63,960 bases of DNA, taken from Glycomyces niveus (lineage in GTDB: Bacteria > Actinomycetota > Actinomycetes > Mycobacteriales > Micromonosporaceae). Below are positions 1 through 9,595 of the stretch, one piece after another; positions within the stretch are counted from its first letter, which is position 1, and each line of letters starts with the position of its first letter. Both the position numbers and the translations under genes were made by a program. The DNA lies in NCBI RefSeq assembly GCF_017592475.1, contig NZ_JAGFNP010000003.1, positions 501,052 through 565,011 on the forward strand, given 5' to 3'. The notes under the pieces were generated by a model that saw only the letters and a program-made list of their open reading frames with translations, was not told where the DNA came from and did no database searches.

Positions 1-2
1 TC

Positions 3-41
3 TGGGGCGCCGACGCCGTACAGGGGCTCGAAGCGGTCTGA
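3..41 (+). CDS. 3' end of an unidentified gene
   Basis: Only the last twelve codons are inside the window, ending in Glu-Ala-Val and a TGA stop. The reading frame is inferred from the hairpin just after the stop. Nothing in so short a tail identifies the product. Confidence 0.3.
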   Translation, partial: WGADAVQGLEAV

Positions 42-47
42 CTGCCG

Positions 48-83
48 GTCGGGGCGGCCCCGCTACCGGGGTGCCGCCCCGAC
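48..83 (+). terminator. hairpin after the first partial gene
   Basis: A perfect 11-bp inverted repeat (GTCGGGGCGGC, 48-58, against 73-83) with a 14-nt loop lies seven bases after the stop of the partial gene. There is no clear T run, so it may slow or stop transcription only weakly. The rest of 84-414 shows no convincing gene. Confidence 0.4.
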
Positions 84-414
84 GTTCTCACGATCTTTCG
101 CCCGCCGGTTCCCGCCATGCCGACGGATGTGCTTCCCTCGCTTGCGGCTACAGAACAGCTAGGGTCGGTGCGCGCGGTCGGGAGTTCTTGTCGACCGGTG
201 GGGTTGAAAAGCGGACCCGGCCGCGCACTACCGTCATATGACGCGCATCCACCCCGCCCTCAAGCGCCTCCCCTGCGGCATCGCATCGGAGAGGCTGCTG
301 CCTTCAGCAGCGGTTTGGCTGGGATTCCTTTGATCCGCAACCGAGGTGACAACACCCTGATCCCGAGCTAGCCTGACTCATTGATACAAGTGTTCGATAC
401 AGTGAAGGCGGGGC
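84..414. other. non-coding leader before the imuA'-like gene
   Basis: No reading frame here has recognisable protein character. A GTTCGA half-site at 392-397 sits just before the imuA'-like start and could be half of an actinobacterial LexA box (TCGAAC-N4-GTTCGA), but the partner half at 382-387 (TGATAC) matches poorly. SOS control would fit an imuA' gene and is not shown by the sequence. Confidence 0.3.
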
Positions 415-1278
415 ATGTCGGGGAGCGTGGCGCGATTGAGCCCGGCCGAACTGGCCGCGTTGCTGGGGATGCGGTTGGGCGCCGAGCTGCGTCCCGGCGC
501 TGTCCCAGCCGTTCCTGGCCTGCCGCCGTCACAGGCGGTGCATCCGGTGGCTGATGCGCTCGCGCCGCTCCTGCCTGCCGGTGGCCTCTCGGGACAGCTC
601 GGCATCGACGCCCGCCGACGCGGCGCCACCACGCTCCTGTTCGCGCTGCTTGCCGCCGCCACGTCCAAGGGGCTGTGGTGCGCGGTCGTGGACGAGCCGC
701 GCTTTTACCCGCTCTCAGCAGTTGCCGTGGGCGTTAACCTCGAACGCCTCGCCCTGGTCGAAACCCCAGGCGTCGAGGGTCGGCTTGCCGCGGTCGGCGC
801 GCTCTGCGAGGGCATCCCGCTCCTAGCCGCCTCAACACAAGGATTCACAGCTCGCCAACTTCAGAGTGCGGCTTCACGCGCCTCCCGGTCCGGCACCGCA
901 ATCATCTGGCTGGAGCACCAGCCGACACCGCGACTCGATGCGTGGATGGCCGTCACCTCCTGCCAGTGTCTCGGGCTGCGACAGAATGAGGGCCGCCGGT
1001 GGGGTTCAGGGCGATTCGATCCGTGCCGGCTCCACGTCACCGCAGCCTGGCGCGGGGGCAGGCGCGAGTACGGAGCTGTGGCCCTACGGCCGTGGCTCAT
1101 CGACTGGTGCCGTAGCGGAGCTTGCGGGCACCTGAATCTCGCACTGATCGAGGAGTCGTGCGAGGAAGGAGTAGGCGGCGAGCCGTTCCATCGCCTCTTG
1201 CTCGCTGAGTTCGTCACTGGAGTGCGAGGTCGGGTTCCGCACCGTCTGGTTCAACCCTTCAGCGAGTCCCTTGAGTGA
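415..1278 (+). CDS. ImuA'-like (RecA-related) protein, 3' end replaced
   Basis: The first ~225 residues look like the RecA-fold accessory proteins encoded upstream of imuB and dnaE2 in actinobacterial mutagenesis cassettes. The segment 'HPVADALAPLLPAGGLSGQL' is followed by an alpha/beta core and a late 'RFDPCRLHVTAAWRGG' strand. In SOS mutagenesis ImuA' supports ImuB and DnaE2 in translesion synthesis. Here no imuB or dnaE2 follows. From about residue 225 the frame runs antisense through the converging TIGR02391 gene, so the natural C-terminus has probably been lost and replaced by read-through sequence. The ATG at 415 follows GGCGGGGC. The likely cause is insertion of the mobile element that follows. 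Family assignment is by resemblance only. Confidence 0.55.
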   Translation: MSGSVARLSPAELAALLGMRLGAELRPGAVPAVPGLPPSQAVHPVADALAPLLPAGGLSGQLGIDARRRGATTLLFALLAAATSKGLWCAVVDEPRFYPLSAVAVGVNLERLALVETPGVEGRLAAVGALCEGIPLLAASTQGFTARQLQSAASRASRSGTAIIWLEHQPTPRLDAWMAVTSCQCLGLRQNEGRRWGSGRFDPCRLHVTAAWRGGRREYGAVALRPWLIDWCRSGACGHLNLALIEESCEEGVGGEPFHRLLLAEFVTGVRGRVPHRLVQPFSESLE

Positions 1279-1983
1279 GGCGGCGAGCGGCGGCAGGCCG
1301 TTGCGCATGCTCGTGACCGTCTGGTCGTCAGGCTTCCCCGGCCAAACCAGACGCGGCCAGTCCGCTGCGCCCTTGGGCCGCTGCGTCTTCGGTGTCGCGA
1401 GTGTCTGTTCCCAGAAGGTCGTGCCGTTGACACCCCCGCGGCCGAGTTTCTTGCGCCAGAACTCGGTCAACCCCTCCGCGGCTTCACGCACTGCGACCCG
1501 GTATTGGTGAGTCGTCCAGTACGGCGCCGCGGCGCTCCAGATCACCGGGTGGAACGACGAAGGCGCGAAAGCCGGAAGGTCAGAATCGGTTGCAGCCTCG
1601 GCGTCGGTGATCATCGCGCGGAGCCGACCGCGCGCCGAGACCGCAGCACTTCGGATGTCCTGCGGCTCGAGCACCGCCTTCGGCGAGGACATCAACGACC
1701 AGTTCGCGATCGGATCAAGCAGTCCCAAGCCCTGCACCTGAACGGAGGTGCCCGTCACCTGCATCGCTCTCGCCGCGTTTCCCGCCGTCTCGGCCACATC
1801 GAGGGCAAGCCGACGCTCCTCGCCGCGATCTTGCCCTTCTTTGATACGAACCGTGGGGAGCAGCCCATACGGCGGTTGAAATCCAATCTCGACCTGCGTC
1901 GTCATCCACGCGTCGAAGGCGGTCTGAAATTCGGCGACTGCCGCGTCCAGCCGTCGAAGGTAGTCGACTCCGTATTCAGCCAT
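1084..1983 (-). CDS. TIGR02391-family (Ymh-like) protein
   Basis: This 299-residue protein has a helical N-terminal half. Its C-terminal domain matches the TIGR02391 pattern: a 'HP' start with an 'AVREAAEGL' helix, then 'LNQTVRNPTSHSS' near residue 245 and a final 'LARLLDQ' helix. Members are found in phages, plasmids and abortive-infection-type loci, and their biochemical activity is not known to me. The C-terminal RNP-SH motif resembles the RNA-binding or HEPN-like 'RNxxxH' motif, which hints at RNase or tRNA targeting; this is inference. It converges on and overlaps the imuA'-like frame by about 195 bases. A CTACGGC/GCCGTAG repeat (1084-1090 and 1109-1115) lies at its 3' end. Confidence 0.6.
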   Translation of the reverse strand: MAEYGVDYLRRLDAAVAEFQTAFDAWMTTQVEIGFQPPYGLLPTVRIKEGQDRGEERRLALDVAETAGNAARAMQVTGTSVQVQGLGLLDPIANWSLMSSPKAVLEPQDIRSAAVSARGRLRAMITDAEAATDSDLPAFAPSSFHPVIWSAAAPYWTTHQYRVAVREAAEGLTEFWRKKLGRGGVNGTTFWEQTLATPKTQRPKGAADWPRLVWPGKPDDQTVTSMRNGLPPLAASLKGLAEGLNQTVRNPTSHSSDELSEQEAMERLAAYSFLARLLDQCEIQVPASSATAPVDEPRP

Positions 1984-2404
1984 CTCGACCTGCTTTCACT
2001 CAGCCACGAACCTCGGTGCCGAATTCGGGGATCGGGGTTCATTCAGCGTATCCAGCAGGCCGTGATTCGGAGGACCCTAAGCCCGCGCCTGCTGACCCTC
2101 CCTGTCGTAGAACTCCCACGCTTCCAGCCGGATCGCTGACGAGGTCGGGTTCGTCTGCCCGGGTGCGCGGCTGTGGTGTGAGCACGCTACCCGACGGCCG
2201 CTCCGGCACGCTCCTTCGTCGCTCGCAAGCGCGCCTGCGCACTTTCTTCGCAGAGCGCGACTCCGTCGCTGCGAACAAAGATGCTGGACCCCCTTGACGT
2301 CCCTCGCTTCCCCGCCGGGATGGACGCGAACTCACCACAGCGGCACACCACCCGGGGCGATTCCCCGGCAACCACGTCAGCCGCCATCCAGAAGGAGTCA
2401 CGTA
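1984..2404. other. 420-bp intergenic region with ssb promoter candidate
   Basis: No frame on either strand has convincing coding character. A TTGACG hexamer at 2294-2299 could be the -35 of the ssb promoter, with no strong -10 match downstream. An AAGGAG ribosome site ends a few bases before the ssb ATG. Confidence 0.3.
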
Positions 2405-2857
2405 ATGGAGTTCCACTTCGCCGTCGAAGGCCAGATCGTCCGCCGCGACCCCGAGGTCTTCGCGACCTCGGGCGGCAACGCCGGGGTCCGCTTCGAGCTC
2501 GCCCACAAGCCCACTTACCGCGACGCCTCGGGCAAGTGGGTCGAGGGCAAGACCCAGTTCTTCGACATCACCTGCTGGGGCCACCTCGCCGACAACGTCC
2601 TCGCTAGCTTCGAGCGCTACGACACCGTCATCGTCACCGCCCGCTCCCTCTTCGCCCAGGAGTCGGGCGGGTTCGCCCACCTCAAGGTCACCGCCGAAAA
2701 CGTCTCTGCCTCGCTCAGGTTCGGCACGGTGACTCCGGCCCGCAAGGAGCGAGTGGCGAACGCCGAGGTCCGGACCGCCGACGGGGAGACCCGTCCGGTC
2801 ACCGTCGAGGACGCCTGGGCCACCGCAACCCCCGCGCCGCAGCCTGCCGCGGCCTGA
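2405..2857 (+). CDS. ssb: single-stranded DNA-binding protein (plasmid-type)
   Basis: A 150-residue protein with an SSB-type OB fold. An N-terminal beta strand 'VEGQIVRRDPEV' is followed by 'ARFELAHK'-like and 'FFDITCWGHLADN' strands (about residues 45-65) and the 'YDTVIVTARSL' strand. The C-terminus is Ala/Pro-rich and lacks the acidic DDxPF tip of housekeeping SSB. It would coat single-stranded DNA, as expected during plasmid transfer or replication. The start is set by AAGGAG ten bases upstream of ATG 2405; the longer upstream frame has no ribosome site. It sits with the relaxase and DUF4192 genes and ends at a strong terminator. Confidence 0.8.
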   Translation: MEFHFAVEGQIVRRDPEVFATSGGNAGVRFELAHKPTYRDASGKWVEGKTQFFDITCWGHLADNVLASFERYDTVIVTARSLFAQESGGFAHLKVTAENVSASLRFGTVTPARKERVANAEVRTADGETRPVTVEDAWATATPAPQPAAA

Positions 2858-2867
2858 ACCATTCCTC

Positions 2868-2893
2868 GCGGGGCGGCCTTCGGGCCGCCCCGC
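2868..2893 (+). terminator. UUCG-loop hairpin after ssb
   Basis: A perfect 11-bp GC stem (GCGGGGCGGCC, 2868-2878, against 2883-2893) is closed by a TTCG tetraloop ten bases after the ssb stop. This is a very stable hairpin with no T run, typical of high-GC terminators. Confidence 0.75.
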
Positions 2894-2938
2894 ACCCGCT
2901 CCGCATCTGCTTCCCTCAACTGCCTCTTTGGAGACGTC

Positions 2939-3907
2939 ATGACCGACACCGCCAAGCTCTCGATCAACGGCCCGACCGACCTCATCGCCGCCGTCCCGTA
3001 CCTGCTCGGGTTCGCACCCGAACACTCCCTGGTCGCCGTCGGCCTCAAAGACCGCGGGCTCGAATGCACCTTCCGCGTCGACCTGCCCGGCTCACTCGAC
3101 CACCTCGACCGTCTCAACACCCTCATCGAACCCGTCCGCACCAACGACTGCACCGCCGTGGTCCTCATCGCGTACGGCGAGGCCGAGATCACCACCGCCT
3201 GCCTCGCCCAGGCGCTCATCGACTACGCCTTGGCCGACATCGACGTCCTCGACGCCCTCCGGGTCACGGAAGGGCGCTACTACAACCCGACCTGCACCGA
3301 CCCCTGCTGCCCACCCGAAGGGCTCCCGCTCCCCGAGGACTCCGCGATCGGCGCCGCCCTCGTGGCCGCCGGCGCGAACCGCCATCCCGACCGCGACGCC
3401 ATCACCGCCCTGCTGACCCCGGCCACACCCGACCGCCGGGCGGCCGTCGCGACCGCAGTCGATGACGCGATCGTGCAGGAGGCGACGCTGTCATGGGGCG
3501 AACAGCGCCGCATGGACGTCGCCACGGTCGACCAGTGGCTGGCCGCCGCCGATCTCCCCGACTCCTCCACCGACATCGCGACCCTCGGCCTCGCGGTCGG
3601 CGACCTCGACGTCCGCGACCACGCCCTCATCGCCTCCGACACCGACCCAGACAAAGCCACGGACCTATGGCTGTGGGTCGCCCGCCACCTCGACGAGGAA
3701 CTGGCCGCTCCGGCGTTCACCATCGCAGGCTGGTGCGCCTACCGCACCGGCAACGGCGTCCTCGCCCTCGAAGCCTTCAACGCCGCACTCAAGTCGAGCC
3801 CGTTCTACCGGCTGGCGCACATGCTCCTGGCCGCCCTCCAGGCCGGCATCCCCCCGAAGGCACTGAGCAACATGTCATGCCTCGACGCCGAGCCCGCCAG
3901 CGCCTGA
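2939..3907 (+). CDS. DUF4192 family protein
   Basis: A 322-residue protein with the DUF4192 signature at its N-terminus ('INGPTDLIAAVPYLLGFAPE', residues 9-28), the 'SLVAVGL' strand, and the Cys-rich 'CTDPCCPPEGLPL' motif near residue 117. The C-terminal third is a helical, TPR-like region ('AAPAFTIAGWCAYRTGNG'). Homologues are common in actinobacterial chromosomes and conjugative elements and have no established activity. ATG 2939 follows GGAGACGTC. It lies between two strong hairpins and so is its own transcription unit within the element. Confidence 0.8.
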   Translation: MTDTAKLSINGPTDLIAAVPYLLGFAPEHSLVAVGLKDRGLECTFRVDLPGSLDHLDRLNTLIEPVRTNDCTAVVLIAYGEAEITTACLAQALIDYALADIDVLDALRVTEGRYYNPTCTDPCCPPEGLPLPEDSAIGAALVAAGANRHPDRDAITALLTPATPDRRAAVATAVDDAIVQEATLSWGEQRRMDVATVDQWLAAADLPDSSTDIATLGLAVGDLDVRDHALIASDTDPDKATDLWLWVARHLDEELAAPAFTIAGWCAYRTGNGVLALEAFNAALKSSPFYRLAHMLLAALQAGIPPKALSNMSCLDAEPASA

Positions 3908-3919
3908 CCCCAGCCGAAA

Positions 3920-3955
3920 GGGCCCCGCCCGCGCGTGAACGTGCGGGCGGGGCCC
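3920..3955 (+). terminator. hairpin after the DUF4192 gene
   Basis: A long GC stem (GGGCCCCGCCCGC, 3920-3932, against 3943-3955) extends by a wobble and one more pair around a six-base loop. It starts 12 bases after the stop codon. Confidence 0.75.
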
Positions 3956-3979
3956 TGCTCTGTCCGATGGGAGGTTCCT

Positions 3980-4276
3980 GTGAACGCCGCCGACACTCGC
4001 ACTCATCCGCTCGATGCCCTCGCGCTCGCCGAGGACGCCTTCCAGCAAGCCCGGGCCCGGCTCAAGGAAGCCGAGGCCGACCGTTACGCCTCGATTTGGG
4101 CCGCGCTCACCACGGCCGAAGACCTGACCGAGCTGCGGGCGATGCTCCCGCCGACCGTCACCACCCAATCCCTCCGCGCCGCGGTCCGCCGCCACGCCAC
4201 CGGCGACACCGGCTACATCCAGCCTGAACTATTCGATGGCGACGGCGACGGCGAGTCCACTACGAAACCCGAGTGA
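3980..4276 (+). CDS. small hypothetical protein
   Basis: A 98-residue, mostly helical protein with heptad-like character ('AEDAFQQARARLKEAEADRY', residues 14-33) and an acidic C-terminus ('ELFDGDGDGES'). GTG 3980 is preferred because GGGAGG lies five bases upstream; an earlier ATG would start inside the preceding terminator. No family recognised. Its place among SSB, DUF4192 and relaxase genes suggests an accessory role in the element. Confidence 0.6.
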   Translation: MNAADTRTHPLDALALAEDAFQQARARLKEAEADRYASIWAALTTAEDLTELRAMLPPTVTTQSLRAAVRRHATGDTGYIQPELFDGDGDGESTTKPE

Positions 4277-4298
4277 AGCCGCAGCACCGGCCAACACG

Positions 4299-4628
4299 TC
4301 ACGCGGGCTGCACTGCGGGCCCGGTCGTTTCCCGGTCGGCTTTCTTCGCCGCGGCAAGGGCAGTCCGGACATCGACGACGCGCATCCCGCACAACTCCGC
4401 GATGCCCTCGGGTGTCTCTCCGAGTTCCCGCAGCTCCATGACGCCGCTGCTGATCGCTGCATTGGCTTCCTCGATCGCGAGATGGGCGGTGATCACTTCG
4501 ACCACAATCTGTTCGATCTGTGCTTCGCGCTCGCGCGCTGCCGCGATACGGCGACGCCGGATCTCGCCAGCGCGCCGGACCGCGAGGATCTTCTTGCTCG
4601 GCTGCTGCGCATTTCCTGAATCGTTCAT
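4299..4628 (-). CDS. small basic helical protein next to the relaxase gene
   Basis: A 109-residue protein with a very basic N-terminal helix ('EIRRRRIAAAREREAQIEQI', residues 21-40) and a C-terminal helix-turn-helix-like stretch ('TPEGIAELCGMRVVDVRTAL', residues 72-91). This layout would suit a small DNA-binding protein, and the gene is divergent from the relaxase across a 300-bp AT-richer gap. In conjugative elements such genes often encode oriT-binding accessory proteins. That role is inference from position; no family is recognised and the ribosome site is weak. Confidence 0.5.
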   Translation of the reverse strand: MNDSGNAQQPSKKILAVRRAGEIRRRRIAAAREREAQIEQIVVEVITAHLAIEEANAAISSGVMELRELGETPEGIAELCGMRVVDVRTALAAAKKADRETTGPAVQPA

Positions 4629-4927
4629 ACCGGCGACGATAAACGCGAATACCGGCCCGCGACAACTGTGCTATTCCGCGAATTCAGGAGCCTTCGGTAC
4701 CACTCGGACCTCCCAATGACTCTCCAGTACCAGAATAGTCACCCGTTGGTACTACTACGCTATCACCAGCATCGATACCCGGATACATGCCTCCAGCCAC
4801 ATATGGATGACACACCTCTTGCACGTTTCGTGAATCAGGACCATTCGGTATTGGCACGCCGATCACGAATAGCTAGCTTTGACGATCTGGAATTGTCGGA
4901 TCGGCGGGGCGGGGGTGGTTCGCAGTG
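4629..4927. other. AT-richer intergenic region, candidate oriT
   Basis: This stretch is visibly lower in GC than its surroundings and separates a small basic protein from the relaxase. It contains an inverted repeat AGTACCA (4726-4732) and TGGTACT (4747-4753) with a 14-nt loop, and further GGTAC-like half sites nearby. MobF relaxases are usually encoded beside their oriT, so this is the natural candidate. No nic site is identified. Confidence 0.4.
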
Positions 4928-7900
4928 ATGACCGTCCACAAGCTCTCGGTCGGTGACGGCTACACCTACCTCACCCGCCAGACCGCTGGCGGCGACGTCC
5001 CGCGGGCGCCCGGTCAGTCGGCTGCGGACTACTAGACACAGGCGGGGAATCCACCGGGCCGGTGGACCGGTTCCGGGATCGCCGCGCTCGGACTGGAGCC
5101 GGGACAGCAGGTGCGCGAGGAGCAAATGCGGAACCTGTTCGGCGAGGGCCTGCACCCCGATGCCGAGGCGATCCAGGACGCCTACCTCGCCGAGCACCTG
5201 CACCCCGGACTCACCGCGGCACAAGAGCACCGGGTCAAGGGCGCGGCGGAGCGAGCAGCGAAGCTGGGCCAGAAGCTTCCCGCCTACAAGGTGCTCGACC
5301 CGTTCGAGGAACGCGTGCGGAAGCGCTTGGAGGACATCGCTTCAGAGACCGGCCGGGAAGCTACTCCGGCGGAGGTCGCGAAGGTCAAGCGCGAGGAGGC
5401 CGCACGGCAGCGCGCTGGCGTTGCGGGCTACGACCTGGTCTTCACACCAGTGAAGTCGGTGTCGGTCCTGTGGGCGCTGCATCCGGACGAGTCAGTGCGC
5501 GCCGAGGTGAAGGCCGCGCATGACGCCGCCGTGAGCCGGGCCGTCGCGCTCATTGAGGAGCATGCGGCGTTCACACGCTCGGGCGCGGGCGGCGCTGCGC
5601 AGATCGAGACGAACGGGCTCGTGGCGACCGCGTTCGACCACCACGATTCGCGCTCGGGCGACCCCGACCTCCACACCCACCTCGCCGTCGCGAACAAGAT
5701 CCAAGGCCGCGACGGGAAGTGGCGCTCGCTCGACGGGACCGCAGTGTACGCGGTCGGTGTCGCGGCCTCGGAGACATACAACGCCGCCATCCAAGCCGAG
5801 CTCACCACACGGCTTGGAGTCACCTTCATCGACCGGCCCGGGCCGGCGAAGTCAAACCGGCCCGTCCGCGAGATCAAGGGAATCGACCCCGCCCTCCTGA
5901 AGCACTTCTCGGCCCGCCGCACCGCGATTGAGGCCCGCTACAGCGCCCTCCGGTCCGACTATCGTGCCCGGCACGGCCGCGACCCGGACCCCCGGGTCGC
6001 CTATGAACTCGCGCAGCAGGCGACGCTGGAGACCCGCGAGGGCAAGGCCGCGCCGCGCCGGCTCGACCAGATGCGCACGGCCTGGACGGACCAAGCCGTC
6101 GCCCGATTCGGACCAGCCATCATCGGTGAAATCCAGAGCACCGTCCCCGGTTCCGCACGCCCCGAGGTGCACGCCGGGCTCGACGCCGACGAGGTAGCGC
6201 AGCTCGCCGATATGGTCATTGCGCGCATCAGGGAAGAGCGCGCGACCTGGGGCCGGTGGAATCTTCACGCCGAGGCCGCCAGGATGATCCGCACCGAACA
6301 CGACTCGCTCCGCCCCGAGGCGCAGCACCACGCGATCGGTCGAATCGTCGAATCGGCACTAGGCGAGGGGAAGTCGATTCGGCTCGGAGGAGCCGCGCCG
6401 GTAACCGAGCCGGAGCTGTTGCAGCGCAGCGACGGCGTCTCCGTGTTCCAGCGGCACGAAGCCGACCGATTCACGTCGCAGGCCGTCCTCGATGCCGAAC
6501 AGCGCCTCGTTAAGGCCGCACAGACGCCCACTGTGTGGTCGGCGGGGGCCGAGGCCGTCGCTGAGCGGATCGCCGCCTTCGAGACTCGGCATGGCCGGAA
6601 CTTGGACGAGGGGCAGCGACAACTCGTTACCGCATTCACTACCGACGACCGGTTGCTGACGGTCGGGATCGGGCCCGCCGGATCAGGGAAGACCACCGCG
6701 ATGCGCGCCTACAAGGAGACCCTGGCCGGCGAGGGTCGCCGTCTGATCGGGCTCGCCCCCTCCGCGCAGGCCGCGAAGGTCCTCGAAGCCGACCTCGGTA
6801 TCCCCTGCGACACGATCGACAAGTTCCTGTGGCAGATCAACCCCGGGAACCTGTTGAACGGCCCCGAGCTCGTCGAAACCCTCCGCCGGATCGAGGCCAC
6901 CCAGGCCGACAAACACGCCGAGAGCGACCTGCAGGTCCTCCTGACCCCGGTCCATGGTCTCCGCCCCGGTGACGTGCTGCTGGTCGACGAGGCATCGATG
7001 GCCGGGACGTTCAACCTCGACCGCATCACCTCCCTCGCCGACCATGCAGGCGCGCAAGTGAGGCTGCTCGGCGACGACTGCCAGCTCGGCGCCGTCGCCT
7101 CCGGCGGCGTCCTCCGCCTCATCGCCGCCGAAGTCGGCGCAACCGAACTGCGCGACCTCCACCGCTTCCAAGACCCGGCCTACGCCGCCGCCTCGCTCCG
7201 CCTGAGGGAGGGCGAGGCGGCCGGGCTCGACTACTTCGAAGACCGCGGCCGACTCGAGGGCGGCTCCCGAGACGCCATGCTCCAGTCCGCCTACGCCGGA
7301 TGGAAGCACGATGTCGCGGCCGGGAAGACCAGTCTGATGATGGCCTACGCCAACACCGACGTCACCACGCTGTCGACTTGGGCGAGGAATGACCGGATCG
7401 CGGCCGGCCAGGTCGCCGAGGCCGGGGTGGTGCTCGGGAACGGACAGACCGCCGGGCGCGGAGACTGGATCGTCACCCGCCAGAACCAGTACGACCTCAA
7501 GTACTGCGGCGGAAAGGACTTCGTCCGCAACGGCGCCACCTGGGATGTCCTCAAGACTCGCGGAGATGGCTCGCTCAAGGTCAAGTCCCGCGAATCCGGC
7601 GGCACTCTCACACTCCCCGCGGAGTATGTGGCCGAGCACGTCGAACTCGCCTACGCCTCCACCGTCCACCGCTGCCAAGGCATGACCGTCGACACCGCCC
7701 ACCCGATCCTCACCGACCAGATGAGCCGCGACGCTCTCTACGTCGCCGCCACCAGAGCCGCCGAGACCACGACCCTCTACGCCGTCACCCACACCGAGAT
7801 CCCCGCCGACCCCGACCACCAACTCGACCGACCCAAGTGGGACCCCGACGCCACCGCCGCGCGCGAAGTCGCCGAACAGATCCTCGCGAAGGAGGCTGAG

Positions 7901-9595
7901 AACCTCTCCGCCACCGAGACCGACCAGCGTCTCACCGCCCGCGCCGGCGACCTCCACGAACTCGTCGCCCGCTACCGCACCGCCACCGACATGGCCGCCG
8001 ACCACCACTACGCCGACCTCATCACCCGCGTCCTCTCTCCCGGCCACGCCGCAGAACACCTGGCCGACATCGAAGCCAATGGCCGCGGCGCCCTCGCCGG
8101 AACCCTCGCCAAAGCTGAGGCCGCCGGCTGGAATCCCGAGCAGATCCTCACCCTCGCCATCGCCCGCGGACCGCTCGACGATGCCGACTCCGTCACCGCA
8201 GTCCTCATCGGCCGCATCAACGGCCACATGGAAAACCACACCCCACCACCAGCGGGTGCACAACCCACCGCTGACGACCTCAACCGCTACCGCGAACTCC
8301 TCCGCCCCCACTACCCCGACGCAGACTTCTCCCCCGAGGCCGCGCTCCATCCCAGGCCCGTCAGGTCCCCAGCCAACGCCGCCCACGAAGCCGAAGCGAC
8401 ACGGGCCACCGACCGCTTCCGGGCAGAGCTCACCGAAGTCCTCGGCACCGGTCTCGCCGAACGCGTCACCGCCGAGCGGGCCTGGCCTGCGGTCATCGGG
8501 GCCCTGCGACGAGCCGAAGAAGCGGGTCAATACTCCTCAGAAGCGCTCCATCGTGCTGCCGCGCAACGTGACTTCGACGGCCTCGACACGATCGCGCCCA
8601 ACCTCGCCTGGCGCATCGAACGCCAGACCCGCCTGATCGAACTTGACCCCACCCATACAGGCCAAGCCTGGCCCGCCCTCGCCTGGACTGTCAAAGCCTG
8701 GGAGAACGCCGGTGGTGATCCAGCCGAACTCATCAACTATCTCGCCCCCAACCGCACCCTCACCGGAATCGCCCTCGAAGCCGGCCACGAACTCACCTGG
8801 CACCAACGGCTCCAGGCCACCGAGACCACAACCCACCCCCTCCCCTGGGCCGCAGCACCGAACTCAATGCACCACAGCGACGCCGTTCCCGCGGAACTCC
8901 GCGACTACCTTGACCAGGTTGCCGACGCCATCACCGCCCGCGCCAACCACCTCACCGAGAGCGCCGTCACCGAGCGACCCACCTGGACGACCGCGTTCGG
9001 TGAAGCCCCCACCGAAGAGGCCGCCCACGACCGATGGCGCACTGCCATCTTGCTCGCCGCCGCGCACCGAGACCAGCTTCGCGTCGAAACCGACGACCCG
9101 GACCACCCATTCGGCCCGTACCTCGAATCCGGCCGGTCTGGGCACTACTCCTGGTGGGCCGCGGCAAGCGCCGCCCTCACCATCGACAACCCAGACGCGG
9201 CCAATGGCAGTACCGGCCTCGCCGAAACTGCAGAGCAGCAGCTCACGATCGCCATCGCGCACGACACCTACGCCGCGCTCCCTTCAACCGAGCGCGAAGC
9301 AATCCATGACCTGATCGCGACTACAGTGGGACCGTCCTGGCTGTTGATTGCACGAGACCCGTCAGTGGCCGCAACCCAGTCCGTCCTGGCCGTGGATCTT
9401 GTCCATGCTTTGTCCAGCCGTGGATTGTTGACGCCGGAACTTGCCTCCGATCTTCGGATCACGGCTCCGCATCTCGCAGCAGAAGGTCAGAGCGAAGTCC
9501 TGCATGGAGGCAAATCCTTTGAGCAGCAGGAGACCGACATGGGTCAAACGCTTGCGCAGAAGCCCGTCAGTTCCATCACTCCTCCGCGGCCGTGA
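4928..9595 (+). CDS. MobF (TrwC/TraI-type) relaxase-helicase, amber codon at codon 36
   Basis: The frame encodes a conjugative relaxase fused to a superfamily 1 helicase. It begins 'MTVHKLSVGDGYTYLTRQ', where one or two of the early tyrosines should be catalytic, and has the metal-binding 'DLHTHLAVANK' (His codons 249 and 251), Walker A 'GPAGSGKTT' (near codon 582), Walker B-like 'DVLLVDEASM' and the late helicase motif 'ASTVHRCQGMT'. The remaining ~600 residues are helical. The codon after Asp-Tyr at codon 36 is TAG (5033-5035); relatives have a second Tyr there. Without read-through, translation would restart at GTG 5111 or at ATG 5126 (GAGGAG three bases upstream), giving a protein of about 1490 residues that lacks the N-terminal tyrosines but keeps the HUH site and helicase. 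The gene is probably inactive for nicking unless the stop is suppressed or is a sequence error. Confidence 0.75.

Noticed and set aside
382..397. Possible LexA (SOS) box before the imuA'-like gene
   Set aside because: Only the GTTCGA half is good; the other half matches three of six bases, so I kept it as a remark instead of a site.
6683..8530. Long open frame antisense to the relaxase gene (about 615 codons)
   Set aside because: It is Gly/Val-rich with no domain, and follows from the third-position GC bias of the true gene on the plus strand.
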